Source: Candidatus Bathyarchaeota archaeon (GTDB lineage: Archaea; Thermoproteota; Bathyarchaeia; TCS64). From it: a DNA stretch of 24,059 nt. A model generated the notes under the pieces. That model had not been told where the DNA came from. It saw only the letters and a list, made by a program, of their open reading frames with translations, and did no database searches. The stretch covers positions 1 to 24,059 of the forward strand of contig JAFGTA010000103.1 in NCBI GenBank assembly GCA_016934355.1, read 5' to 3'. Shown here one piece after another: positions 1 through 7,077 of the stretch. Position numbers and translations under genes: made by a program. Numbering within the stretch: the stretch's first letter is position 1; each line of letters begins with the position of its first letter.

Positions 1-495
1 CACCTCATACACGCGGCCCGCCGGAACATGGACATGCTTGTGATCTGCAGCAACAACTTCAACTACGGGATGACGGGCGCCCAGTACGGGCCGACGACGC
101 CCCTCGACATGAGGACCCCGACGAGTCCCTACGGGAGCATCGAGAACCCGTTCAACTTGGTGGCGCTGGTGGCTTCGGCGGGCGCAACCATGGTGTCCCG
201 GTGGACAGTGTACCACGTTTACCACCTCAAGAACGCGATAAAGCGTGGGCTGCAGAAGAAAGGCTTCAGCTTCATCGAGGTGATAAGCCCCTGCACCACC
301 GGGTTCGGCAGGCTCAACAAGATGACGCCGCTGGACATGATGAGGCAGCTACGCGATAACACCAAAATAAAGAAGGTGCACCCGACGGAAGCGAGCATAG
401 ACCCCTCAAGCGAGATAATCCTCGGCGACTTCGTGGACATACGGAAGCCGACGTACAACGAGACCCTGAAGGAGCTGGAGGAGAAAGCCAAGTGA
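1..495 (+). CDS. korB: 2-oxoacid:ferredoxin oxidoreductase, beta subunit (5' truncated)
   Basis: The reading frame is open from base 1, so the gene starts outside the window; about 164 C-terminal residues are present. The beta subunit binds thiamine diphosphate and helps cleave a 2-oxoacid (2-oxoglutarate or a related acid) to acyl-CoA, CO2 and reduced ferredoxin. Visible family signatures are NNFNYGMTGAQ followed by GPTTP, then SPYGSIENPFN, the SAGATMVSRWTVYH segment, and KGFSFIEVISPCTTGFGRLN with the conserved C-T-x-G-R-x-N end. The substrate cannot be fixed from this subunit; the 2-oxoglutarate type (KorB) fits best and a generic 2-oxoacid enzyme is possible. The stop codon overlaps the GTG of the gamma subunit by 4 bp, which indicates translational coupling. 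The alpha and any delta subunit should lie upstream of the window. Confidence 0.9.
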   Translation, partial: HLIHAARRNMDMLVICSNNFNYGMTGAQYGPTTPLDMRTPTSPYGSIENPFNLVALVASAGATMVSRWTVYHVYHLKNAIKRGLQKKGFSFIEVISPCTTGFGRLNKMTPLDMMRQLRDNTKIKKVHPTEASIDPSSEIILGDFVDIRKPTYNETLKELEEKAK

Positions 496-1037
496 CCCGT
501 AAAGAGATAAGGATAGCCGGCTTCGGCGGACAAGGCGTCATAACTGCAGGCTACGTCTTGGCTAACGCGGCGGCGATCTACGACGACCAGTACGCCTTGA
601 TGAACCAGAGCTACGGGCCTGAGGCTAGGGGAGGCTCCTGCAAGGCAGACGTCATCGTGTCTGGTGAGCCGATAGACTACCCGAAGGCGTCCAGCGTGGA
701 TTTTCTGGTGACGCTGTCCATAGACGCTTACAACGCGTTCATAAAATCTGTGCGGCCGGGTGGCGCGGTCATCTTCGAGGAGAGCCTGGTCGAGGTGCCT
801 GAGGGAGAGAGGGTCAGAGGTATCAGGTACATCCCTGTGCCTGCCATCGAGGCAGCCCAGCAGCTTGGTAACCCGCTGGCGGCCAACATGGTGGTTCTGG
901 GCGCAGTGCAGGCCGTGACCGGGGTGGTGAGCCTGGAGGCATTAAAGTCATCTGTGGAGGACAGGTTCCCAAGATTCAGAGACTTGAACCTGAAGGCAGT
1001 CGACCGTGGCGTCGAGCTGGCGGGGAGGCCACTCTAA
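492..1037 (+). CDS. korC: 2-oxoacid:ferredoxin oxidoreductase, gamma subunit
   Basis: A 181-residue gamma subunit of a four-gene-type 2-oxoacid:ferredoxin oxidoreductase. The N-terminus RIAGFGGQGVITAGYVLA is the classic glycine-rich gamma motif, followed by NQSYGPEARGGSCKADVIVS and a late GNPLAANMVVLGAV segment typical of KorC/PorC. Length matches the family (about 180). The GTG start overlaps the TGA of the beta gene (GTGA), and a GGAGGAG SD about 8 nt upstream lies inside the beta gene, so the start is well supported. It assembles with the beta subunit upstream in a cytoplasmic complex that passes electrons to ferredoxin. The operon ends here: the next gene converges about 30 bp downstream. 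Confidence 0.92.
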   Translation: MTRKEIRIAGFGGQGVITAGYVLANAAAIYDDQYALMNQSYGPEARGGSCKADVIVSGEPIDYPKASSVDFLVTLSIDAYNAFIKSVRPGGAVIFEESLVEVPEGERVRGIRYIPVPAIEAAQQLGNPLAANMVVLGAVQAVTGVVSLEALKSSVEDRFPRFRDLNLKAVDRGVELAGRPL

Positions 1038-1066
1038 GCCTCTCCGTACAGAGCGCGTAGAAGCCT

Positions 1067-1849
1067 TCATTTCTTAGTGAGTAACCTTGTTGCGTTAGCG
1101 ACTACCGTGTCTACTTCCGAGAACGCCTGGATGTGGTCTATCCCGGGGAGCGTGACGAACTCGGCGTTCGCCAACTCCTCAGACGCGCGTCTTGCGCCAT
1201 AGTAGAACTCGTCGCGCTCCCCTGCGAATATCAGGCACGGGACCCTTGATTACCCCAAGGGGGTGCCTGCGGCGAACCCCTTGGTCATCGCTTCGAAGAG
1301 GCTTGAGAGGCTGAGGAAATGCATCTCGTAGTACCCTTTCCTACGGTACTCGGCCATGGGGGCTCCCTCCAGTGCTTCGACCCAGTCGATCGACGCCTCG
1401 GGTCCACCCTCCAAGCCTGCTCTAAGCAGACCTTTCAGGAACCTGCCGATCTCCATGTCCTCTATCCTGAAGGGGTAGGGGTTCATGCCGCCTATGACGA
1501 AGTGAGTGAAGCGGTCAGGGTGATAGCGGATCAAGTTGAAGCCGATCCAGCCTCCCATGGAGTAGCCAAGGTAGGCCGCCGCCTCGACCCCCGCGTCGTC
1601 GAGGACCACCACAGCGTCCTCGGCCATCAGCTTCCCCGAGTAGCCGTCAGGCCTCACAGGCTTGTCGCTGCCGCCGTGGCCGCGGGCGTCGACCAATATG
1701 AGCTTGTGGCAGCTCTTCAGAGCCTTCACGTATCCGAGGTCATGCCACTCCTCGATGTTTCCGGTGAATCCGTGCTGCAGTACAAACGGAGTTCCTTTTC
1801 CCTCCACTTCGTAATGGATTTTTACTCCTCTGTTAGACGCGAACGACAT
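1067..1849 (-). pseudogene. alpha/beta-fold hydrolase interrupted by an in-frame TAA
   Basis: The first 199 codons (1849 down to 1253) encode an alpha/beta hydrolase: oxyanion-hole segment HGFTG (residues 26-30) and nucleophile elbow GYSMGG with Ser97. A TAA at 1250-1252 stops translation. The same frame then continues without another stop to a TGA at 1067-1069 and still reads as the missing C-terminus: VPCLIFAGERDEF with the expected catalytic Asp (position 213) and LPGIDHIQAF with the catalytic His (239). The whole frame is 260 codons plus stop, the normal length of a small hydrolase. The product as written lacks two of the three catalytic residues. A recent nonsense mutation or an assembly error are both possible; nearby G runs make paired indels conceivable. 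Substrate unknown. Confidence 0.8.
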
Positions 1850-1935
1850 GATCAGCCTTCATAGCAGAAGGGATATCGTTAGTTAAAATTATCGTAAAGT
1901 TCCTGGGTACTCTACGAGACAGACCGTACACCTAT

Positions 1936-1954
1936 AAAAGGGGCGCAGCGCCCC
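1936..1954 (-). terminator. Candidate terminator of the Lrp-family gene
   Basis: A perfect inverted repeat, GGGGCGC-A-GCGCCCC (1940-1954), lies 20 bp past the stop of the minus-strand Lrp gene. On that strand it is followed directly by TTTT, the layout of an intrinsic terminator. On the plus strand the adjacent TATAAAAG resembles a TATA box, but no gene starts after it. Confidence 0.5.
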
Positions 1955-1974
1955 AGCTAGAACCCTCAGGCGGC

Positions 1975-2427
1975 TCAGAGTAGGATGTTCAGCTCCTCCT
2001 TCAGAGTGTTCAACACCACGTGGGTCTTGGTCCGCACCACGTTGGGCATCTTCGTGACGTTCTTCGTGAAGTCGCTGAGCTGCTGCCTCCCCTTGAACTT
2101 GGCGACCACCATGATGTCAGAGTCCCCCGTAACGTTGTAGACTCCCATGGTCTCGGGGAACCTAGTAATCTTTTCTCCCACCTCCATCATCATCCCCGCC
2201 GAGACGATGATCTCCGTCACGGCGGTGAGCTCGTACCCCATCCTCTCGTAGTCCAGCTGCACCGTGTACTTCCGGATTACCCCTGAGCCCTCCAAGTCCT
2301 TGACCCGGGACGCCACGGTCCCGCTGCTGATTCCGATCCGCCTCGCCACCTCCCTGAAGCTCTGCCGAGCGTCGCGGAGGTACTCCCTCAAGACCTTCAC
2401 CGAGGTCTCGTCCACCCTGCCACCCAT
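1975..2427 (-). CDS. Lrp/AsnC-family transcriptional regulator
   Basis: A 150-residue one-domain-pair regulator of normal family length. The N-terminal winged helix-turn-helix spans about residues 5-55, with the recognition region FREVARRIGISSGTVASRV typical of Lrp/AsnC. The C-terminal RAM-type ligand-sensing and oligomerisation domain follows (about 65-145), containing the VTGDSDIMVVAKFKG stretch. It starts with ATG (MGGRVDETSV). Such proteins bind imperfect palindromes as dimers or octamers and sense amino acids or other small metabolites. It lies just downstream of, and on the same strand as, the methyl-transfer genes, so it is a candidate regulator of that locus; this is inference from position. 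Ligand unknown. Confidence 0.9.
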   Translation of the reverse strand: MGGRVDETSVKVLREYLRDARQSFREVARRIGISSGTVASRVKDLEGSGVIRKYTVQLDYERMGYELTAVTEIIVSAGMMMEVGEKITRFPETMGVYNVTGDSDIMVVAKFKGRQQLSDFTKNVTKMPNVVRTKTHVVLNTLKEELNILL

Positions 2428-2524
2428 GTTAACCGAATGAGCAGAGGAACCTATTTACAGTTGTCGTTTGAGTAAAAAAGCCGCTGATGGGGCTCTGTTC
2501 TTGGTTGAATAGAAATGTTTGGGG

Positions 2525-2911
2525 CTAGTAGTCGACCGGGATGGTCTGCATGAGCTCGAAGAGTCTTAGGAACGCCTTGCTGTACCTGATTATGGCGCTC
2601 ATGTTGCCCTTGAATTGGAGCTGCCTCGTCATGATGGCGTTGCTGCCGTCGAGCTCAGCCTTGTTCACCTGAGTCCAAACGCTGTAAGGGCCTTCGAGGG
2701 TGAAGTCGGTCTTCTCGTCGGCGGCCAGAACCCGGACCTCCGTGATCTTGCCGTCCACGAACTTGACGTACATGGGCGGCAGATCGGCGTTATCGGTGAC
2801 CTTGAACGTGAACGTAGCGTTGAACATCTTGGTCTTGATGCCGAACTCCTCGTCGACGTTCGCGACCTCTTGACATTTCTTCCAGTATTCCAAGCCTAGA
2901 TACTGAACCAT
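2525..2911 (-). CDS. SCP2 sterol-binding domain protein
   Basis: A 128-residue single-domain protein matching the SCP2 (sterol carrier protein 2) fold: a central beta region (FNATFTFKVTDN, MYVKFVDGKITEVRVLAA, DFTLEGPYSVWTQV) and the C-terminal signature of this family, including the NAIMTRQLQFKGNMSAIIRYSKAF region before a final helix. SCP2 domains offer a hydrophobic tunnel for lipids or other apolar ligands. The ATG start is supported by an AGGTG SD (2918-2922) 6 nt upstream and a TATA-like box at 2948-2955. It has its own promoter, but it lies in line with the corrinoid methyltransferase genes, so it may bind or present an apolar substrate. That role is inference; archaea do not normally make sterols. 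Confidence 0.8.
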   Translation of the reverse strand: MVQYLGLEYWKKCQEVANVDEEFGIKTKMFNATFTFKVTDNADLPPMYVKFVDGKITEVRVLAADEKTDFTLEGPYSVWTQVNKAELDGSNAIMTRQLQFKGNMSAIIRYSKAFLRLFELMQTIPVDY

Positions 2912-2947
2912 AGTCTACACCTAGTTGCTGGAAAAATACCACGAATA

Positions 2948-2973
2948 GAATAAAACACTTACTGATCCAGTAA
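2948..2973 (-). promoter_or_regulatory. SCP2 gene promoter with inverted repeat
   Basis: On the minus strand TTTTATTC (2948-2955) is a TATA-like box about 40 nt before the SCP2 start. Immediately upstream of it is a perfect inverted repeat, TTACTG-ATC-CAGTAA as read on the plus strand (2959-2973). Its position next to the B-recognition element region suits a regulator-binding site. Confidence 0.45.
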
Positions 2974-3015
2974 CGGATGGTAAATACTAGCCTAAACAGA
3001 GTAAAAAGTGGAGGG

Positions 3016-3339
3016 CTAGTCCTCCAGTCTCTCCATTTTGAAGCTGACGGGCCGTATCCCGTCTGTGCAGCAGGTGAATATCTCACCCGGCTTTACCCAG
3101 CTCTTCCAAAAGTTCCCGTTGAAACTGAGAACCGACATGTCCTTGTTGATGTCTATCCACGCCCAGTCGCAGAACCCCTCTGGCTTGGCTAAGCTGTCCT
3201 CCACGATGAACTCCTGTCCGTCATGGAACGCCTCACAGGCTACGTAGGGTTCATCTGTGCCGGGCTTGTTCGGTACCTTTCCGTCGAAAATAACGGATGG
3301 ATCGACTCGTTTGAAGACAGTGATCTTTACTCGCGCCAT
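3016..3339 (-). CDS. TIGR04076 family protein
   Basis: A 107-residue protein of the TIGR04076 family (function unknown), counted from ATG at 3339. The family pattern is clear: N-terminal VKITVFKR strand, a central C-x-A-F-H-D-G-Q-E-F motif, EGFCDWAWIDI, and the C-terminal CCTDGIRPVSFKMER block with a Cys-Cys pair. Four cysteines in all suggest a metal or redox role, but no activity is established here. A TTG at 3348 would add three residues; the ATG is preferred because the TATA-like box at 3369-3376 predicts a transcript starting only a few bases before it. The gene sits between the UroD-like methyltransferase and the SCP2 gene, all on one strand. Confidence 0.8.
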   Translation of the reverse strand: MARVKITVFKRVDPSVIFDGKVPNKPGTDEPYVACEAFHDGQEFIVEDSLAKPEGFCDWAWIDINKDMSVLSFNGNFWKSWVKPGEIFTCCTDGIRPVSFKMERLED

Positions 3340-3368
3340 TTCGACCAAGAAAAAAGTGAGAGAAGCCT

Positions 3369-3376
3369 ATTAATAA
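3369..3376 (-). promoter_or_regulatory. TATA box of the TIGR04076 gene
   Basis: TTATTAAT on the minus strand, centred about 33 nt before the ATG at 3339. It predicts a nearly leaderless transcript, so this gene may be expressed separately from the methyltransferase upstream. Confidence 0.5.
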
Positions 3377-3416
3377 TTTTTCCAGAACGGAACGTTACTT
3401 GAAGCAGAAAATAAGG

Positions 3417-4640
3417 TCAGTAAGACCCGTGCTTGATGGCCGCGTCCATCAACGCCTTAACGTTCTCGGGCTTGGCAGCCGCCGGCACCGAGACCGCTGG
3501 GCTCAGCATGAATCCGCCGCCGTCCTTGACGCCGTCGAACAGCTCCTTGACGTAGGGGTCGATCTTCTCGGCTGGTCCTAGGAAGATGGATGACGGCGGG
3601 CCGCCGATTATGCATGAGTGGTCTCCTATTATCTCCTTGGCTTTCGCTAGGTCTGTCTTCTCGAACCTTGAGATGGTCTTGCCTTTGGGTAGCTCCAGTA
3701 TGGTCTCAAGATGCGCCGCGTGCCGCCCCTCGTAGAACAGCTCAGGGGTGACCCCGAGCTTGATCATCTCCTCCACGACTTCTTTGAGGGTCGGCCAGTA
3801 GAACTCGCTGTACTGTTTGGGAGAGAAGTACTCGTTCAGGTGCATCGGTATGAACTGGATCGAGCCCGGCTTCTTGCCTTTGACAGATATCCTCACCATC
3901 TCGACTATGAGGTCTCGCATTGCCTCCGTCGCCTGCTTCACCTTGTCCGGCACCCTGTAGCAGTCGAGTAGGACGTTCTTGATGTCTCTGAGGAAGTCGC
4001 CGATGAAGTCGAGCGGCGCGTAGCTCATGCCGCTCGTGAACCCTGGGAACCCGTGGCTCCGCAGGTCATCCGCTAGCCTGGCTCCCGCCTCCGCGCTCCG
4101 CCTGCACTCCTCGCCCCACGCGAACAGTGTCGCCATTCCCTTCGCCGAGCCTGGGTTCCCGAGGTTTCTGAGCGATCTTGGTAGAAGCTTCTCCGCGATG
4201 AACTTCTGTGGGTCGGCGGTCAGGTCGTCGTACTCGGTTGCCTTCATGTACTCCTCGCCGATGAACTGGAACGGGGCGTCTACCCCTACCTCTCTCCCGG
4301 GGAACCGCGCGTATCTCACCCCGAGGATGTCGTGGATCGGTCCGTTCACCAATCCGGGCACGAGCCCGTCGTACTCGTTGAGGAAGGCGAGCGTCAGAGG
4401 CAGGGCTCCCAGCATGCTCATGCCGGCCCCGGTGTCGTACTGGAAGTCTACGCTGGTCTTGAGTATGGCCTTGGCCGATTTCTCGTAGTCGAACAGGAAC
4501 TCGTGGTTGCTGATCCCGCAGTACCTGGCTGTGAAGTACCCGAAGCTGCTGAGCACGGGCACCCTGTCTGGCTCCTTGAGCTGGGTGGCTACGTGTATTC
4601 TTTCCTTGCGTTGATTGTATAGTCCTATGTAGTCGGTCAG
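3417..4640 (-). CDS. UroD/MtaA-like corrinoid methyltransferase, CTG start
   Basis: A 407-residue member of the uroporphyrinogen decarboxylase superfamily, the fold of MtaA/CmuA methylcobamide:acceptor methyltransferases. Family features: EPDRVPVLSSFG at about 23-34, FSPKQYSEFYWPTLK at about 272-286, GGGFMLSPAVSVP at about 374-386 and the final PENVKALM. The decarboxylase N-terminal RQAGR motif is absent. The MtaA zinc triad (H-x-C then a later C) is not visible: those regions read EGRH (304-307) and SPAVSVP (380-386). In-frame coding similarity extends upstream of the first GTG (4562), through RKERIHVATQLKEPDRVP, to a stop at 4647-4649 with no ATG, GTG or TTG. A CTG (4638-4640) overlaps the corrinoid gene's TGA by 4 bp, 6 nt after GGTGGTGA. 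Methyl donor or acceptor unknown. Confidence 0.85.
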   Translation of the reverse strand: MTDYIGLYNQRKERIHVATQLKEPDRVPVLSSFGYFTARYCGISNHEFLFDYEKSAKAILKTSVDFQYDTGAGMSMLGALPLTLAFLNEYDGLVPGLVNGPIHDILGVRYARFPGREVGVDAPFQFIGEEYMKATEYDDLTADPQKFIAEKLLPRSLRNLGNPGSAKGMATLFAWGEECRRSAEAGARLADDLRSHGFPGFTSGMSYAPLDFIGDFLRDIKNVLLDCYRVPDKVKQATEAMRDLIVEMVRISVKGKKPGSIQFIPMHLNEYFSPKQYSEFYWPTLKEVVEEMIKLGVTPELFYEGRHAAHLETILELPKGKTISRFEKTDLAKAKEIIGDHSCIIGGPPSSIFLGPAEKIDPYVKELFDGVKDGGGFMLSPAVSVPAAAKPENVKALMDAAIKHGSY

Positions 4641-5278
4641 GCTAGCTCACCACCCATGAGTCTCATGCACAGCCTGACGCCCTGCGCAGCGTTGTCTGTC
4701 GAGGCGTCGGGTCTGATGTAATCCGTCGCGTGTGCATCGATCCTGCCTCCTCCGATGATGATCTTCACCTTGTCCCTGAGCCCCGCCTCCGTGATGGCGT
4801 CCACGGTCTTCTTCGTAGACTCCAGGGCTACGGTCAGTAGGCTGCTCATGCCCACGATGTCTGGCTCATGCTCCTTGATGGCTTCGACGAACCTGGCGGG
4901 CGGCACGTCTACGCCGAGGTCGATGACAGTGTACCCCTCCGCCTCCAGCAACGCGACCACGATGTTTTTACCGATGTCGTGCACGTCGCCCTCGACTGTG
5001 CCTATCACTATCTTGCCCTTCGACTCTGTGACTGTCTTCATCAGCTCTGGTCTTATCCGGTCCATGACCTGGTTGAATATCTCCGCGGCCATGATCATCT
5101 CGGATAGGAAGAACTCGCCGGACTCGAAGCGTTCGCCGACGATGCTCATGCCTTTCCTGCATTTCTCCAGTATGTCGATGGGTGCGGCTCCCCGTTTGAT
5201 TAGTTCGTCTGCCAGCCTTAGCGCTGTGGGTTCATCTAGGTTTACGATGGCGTCCACGATGTTGTCTACTGAAGACAT
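4637..5278 (-). CDS. Corrinoid (cobalamin-binding) methyl-carrier protein
   Basis: A 213-residue MtaC/MtbC-type corrinoid protein. An N-terminal helical cap (about 1-85, with the SGEFFLSEMIMAAEIF motif) precedes a Rossmann-like B12 domain with GTVEGDVHDIGKN (93-105), where His100 of D-x-H-x-x-G is the lower cobalt ligand. SSLLT and IIGGGRID follow, as expected for the corrinoid pocket. It carries the methyl group on cobalt between the two methyltransferases of the locus. The ATG at 5278 (MSSVDNIV) matches the usual family start; an upstream in-frame ATG at 5302 would add eight hydrophobic residues. It lies 32 bp after the RACo-like gene (8 bp if the upstream ATG is used) and its stop overlaps the UroD-like gene by 4 bp, so the three form an operon. 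Confidence 0.93.
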   Translation of the reverse strand: MSSVDNIVDAIVNLDEPTALRLADELIKRGAAPIDILEKCRKGMSIVGERFESGEFFLSEMIMAAEIFNQVMDRIRPELMKTVTESKGKIVIGTVEGDVHDIGKNIVVALLEAEGYTVIDLGVDVPPARFVEAIKEHEPDIVGMSSLLTVALESTKKTVDAITEAGLRDKVKIIIGGGRIDAHATDYIRPDASTDNAAQGVRLCMRLMGGELA

Positions 5279-5310
5279 GAAGGGTATTCCTATTGCCAGC
5301 ATAAAAAAGG

Positions 5311-7008
5311 CTAGCTCTCCGCGTGGAGCCTGTTCTTAGCCCAGTTCAGCTGGTCCAGCCGTTTGACGGTCTCGGGGAACCGTGTGAGGTCTCGGTGTGG
5401 AAGCATCAGGGCGTCGAGGTACTCCCGGTTATAGTGGGGGGTGGCGGCTAGCTCTATGTAATCCACCTGTCCGGGTATCCTCTGAGCCTCAGAACGCGCA
5501 GCCTCTGAGAGCAGCATCATTCTGGCTCCGGTGCCCGCCGCGTTGCCCACCTGCTGGATGTTGTTCCGGGTGAACTCGGGTATCATGCCCACGGTCATGG
5601 CGCTCTGTCGGTCTATGTAGGTGCCGAACGCGCCAGCCATGTACACGTGTTTGATGTCACTCGGTGCTAGGCTGAGCCTGTTCATGGCAATGTACGCGCC
5701 TGAGTAGATGGCTGCTTTCGCTTTCTGCAGCTCACGGATGTCAAGCTGGGTGACGGCTATGTCCTCGTTCAGGCTGGTGTCGCCGCGCCAAGCCAGCACA
5801 TACTCGATACCTTTGCCCTGTTCTCTGATCCGCGGATGGTTGACCCGGTTCAGCCGTCCACTGCTGTCGATTATGCTTGTCTTCAGCATCTCTGAGAGCA
5901 GGTCGATGAGCCCTGACCCGCATATCCCGATGGGGGCCGCGTCGTCTATTGTCTTGATGCTGGGCTCAAGGGTCTCCGGGTTGATCCAAACGCCCTCGAC
6001 TGCTCCGGTGGCTGCCCTCATCCCGTGCTTGATGTGGGCTCCTTCGAAGGCGGGTCCGGAAGCGCATGAGCAGGCGACGAGCCTGTCTCTGTCTCCTACA
6101 ACGATCTCCGTGTTGGTGCCGATGTCCATGAGGAAGCTGGTCTCATCCGCCTTATGCACCCCAGTGGCTAACGTAGCCGCCACGCAGTCCGCCCCGACGT
6201 AGCCTGCGATAAGCGGAGGAATATAGACCCGGCTATTACTGCTTAGATTCAACATATCGGGGAGCAGGTTCCGGTGAGACAGGTTCTCTGGCATGAATGG
6301 GCTTCGGCTCAACGGGTAGGTGTCCGTGCCGAGAGTGAAGTGCTGCATCGCGGTGTTGCCTACGAGAACCGACTCTCTGACGTTCTCTGGGCTTTCGCCA
6401 GCGTCTCTACAGGCGTCTGCGAGGAGTTTTCTTATCCCCTCGACCAGCGTCTCGTGGAGCGCGGCGTTGTTCTCGGGGCTCTGTATGGCGTAGGCGATGC
6501 GGCTGATTATGTCCTCGCCGTATGGTATCTGAGGGTTCATGGCAGTCGAGACCGCGAGCACCTTCCCGGTGCGCAGGTCCAGCAGGTAGCCCGCCAGCTT
6601 AGTGGAGCCGATGTCGGCTGCGAAGCCGAGGTCAGGTGCATCCCCCCCTTCTACTGGGTCGAGCTTTACCGGGGTGTCCAGCCCCTCTGTCTGGAGTCTC
6701 TGGGACCCTGTCCTGCTCTCCCCCGGGACCGAGATAACCATGTCACAGGCGATCTCTTGTAGGCAGGCTAGCCTGTAGCCTTTCCTGAGGTTACGGACCG
6801 AGATGTGTCTCCGCTCCGCCGCGGATGGTGGAGGCGTCTCCCCCGACGCTATCCTGACGACGCATTTACCGCATGCCCCCGTTCCGCCGCAGACTGTGTT
6901 GATGTCCACGCCCAGCGTCCTCGCCGCTTCGAGCACCGTGGTCCCAGCTTTGAACACTCCTCTCTTCCCGTCTGGCTGGAAAACGACCTCGAAGCTCACG
7001 GTATCCAT
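5311..7008 (-). CDS. RACo-like reductive activator of corrinoid proteins
   Basis: A 565-residue ASKHA-type ATPase with an N-terminal [2Fe-2S] ferredoxin domain. Iron-sulfur ligands are C40-x5-C46-x2-C49 (CGGTGACGKC) plus C82. The C-terminal DUF4445/ASKHA part shows FAADIGSTKLAG (129-140), VLVGNTAMQH, FLMDIGTNTEIVVGD and PIGICGSGLIDLL, the phosphate- and nucleotide-binding loops. Such proteins use ATP to drive one-electron reduction of inactive Co(II) corrinoid to Co(I). ATG at 7008 (MDTVSFEV) is preferred: it gives the standard ferredoxin start, while a GTG at 7038 would place coding sequence across the divergent promoter palindrome. First gene of the minus-strand operon; the likely client is the corrinoid protein next to it. 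Confidence 0.92.
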   Translation of the reverse strand: MDTVSFEVVFQPDGKRGVFKAGTTVLEAARTLGVDINTVCGGTGACGKCVVRIASGETPPPSAAERRHISVRNLRKGYRLACLQEIACDMVISVPGESRTGSQRLQTEGLDTPVKLDPVEGGDAPDLGFAADIGSTKLAGYLLDLRTGKVLAVSTAMNPQIPYGEDIISRIAYAIQSPENNAALHETLVEGIRKLLADACRDAGESPENVRESVLVGNTAMQHFTLGTDTYPLSRSPFMPENLSHRNLLPDMLNLSSNSRVYIPPLIAGYVGADCVAATLATGVHKADETSFLMDIGTNTEIVVGDRDRLVACSCASGPAFEGAHIKHGMRAATGAVEGVWINPETLEPSIKTIDDAAPIGICGSGLIDLLSEMLKTSIIDSSGRLNRVNHPRIREQGKGIEYVLAWRGDTSLNEDIAVTQLDIRELQKAKAAIYSGAYIAMNRLSLAPSDIKHVYMAGAFGTYIDRQSAMTVGMIPEFTRNNIQQVGNAAGTGARMMLLSEAARSEAQRIPGQVDYIELAATPHYNREYLDALMLPHRDLTRFPETVKRLDQLNWAKNRLHAES

Positions 7009-7032
7009 ACCGGTGAACGCCGCTATACATCT

Positions 7033-7053
7033 TTTCACGTGAAACCTTTAAGC
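7033..7053. promoter_or_regulatory. Divergent promoter with 12-bp palindrome
   Basis: The 69 bp between the RACo-like and MtrH-like genes contain a perfect palindrome, TTTCACGTGAAA (7033-7044), directly abutting CTTTAAGC (7046-7053). The latter is a TATA-like box centred about 28 nt before the MtrH-like ATG, so that transcript would be nearly leaderless. The reverse complement, GCTTAAAG, could serve the RACo-like gene. A dimeric regulator bound here could control both arms. The regulator is not identified; the Lrp-family protein at 1975-2427 is one candidate. Confidence 0.55.
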
Positions 7054-7077
7054 AAAGCAGAGATTTACCTAACCAGT

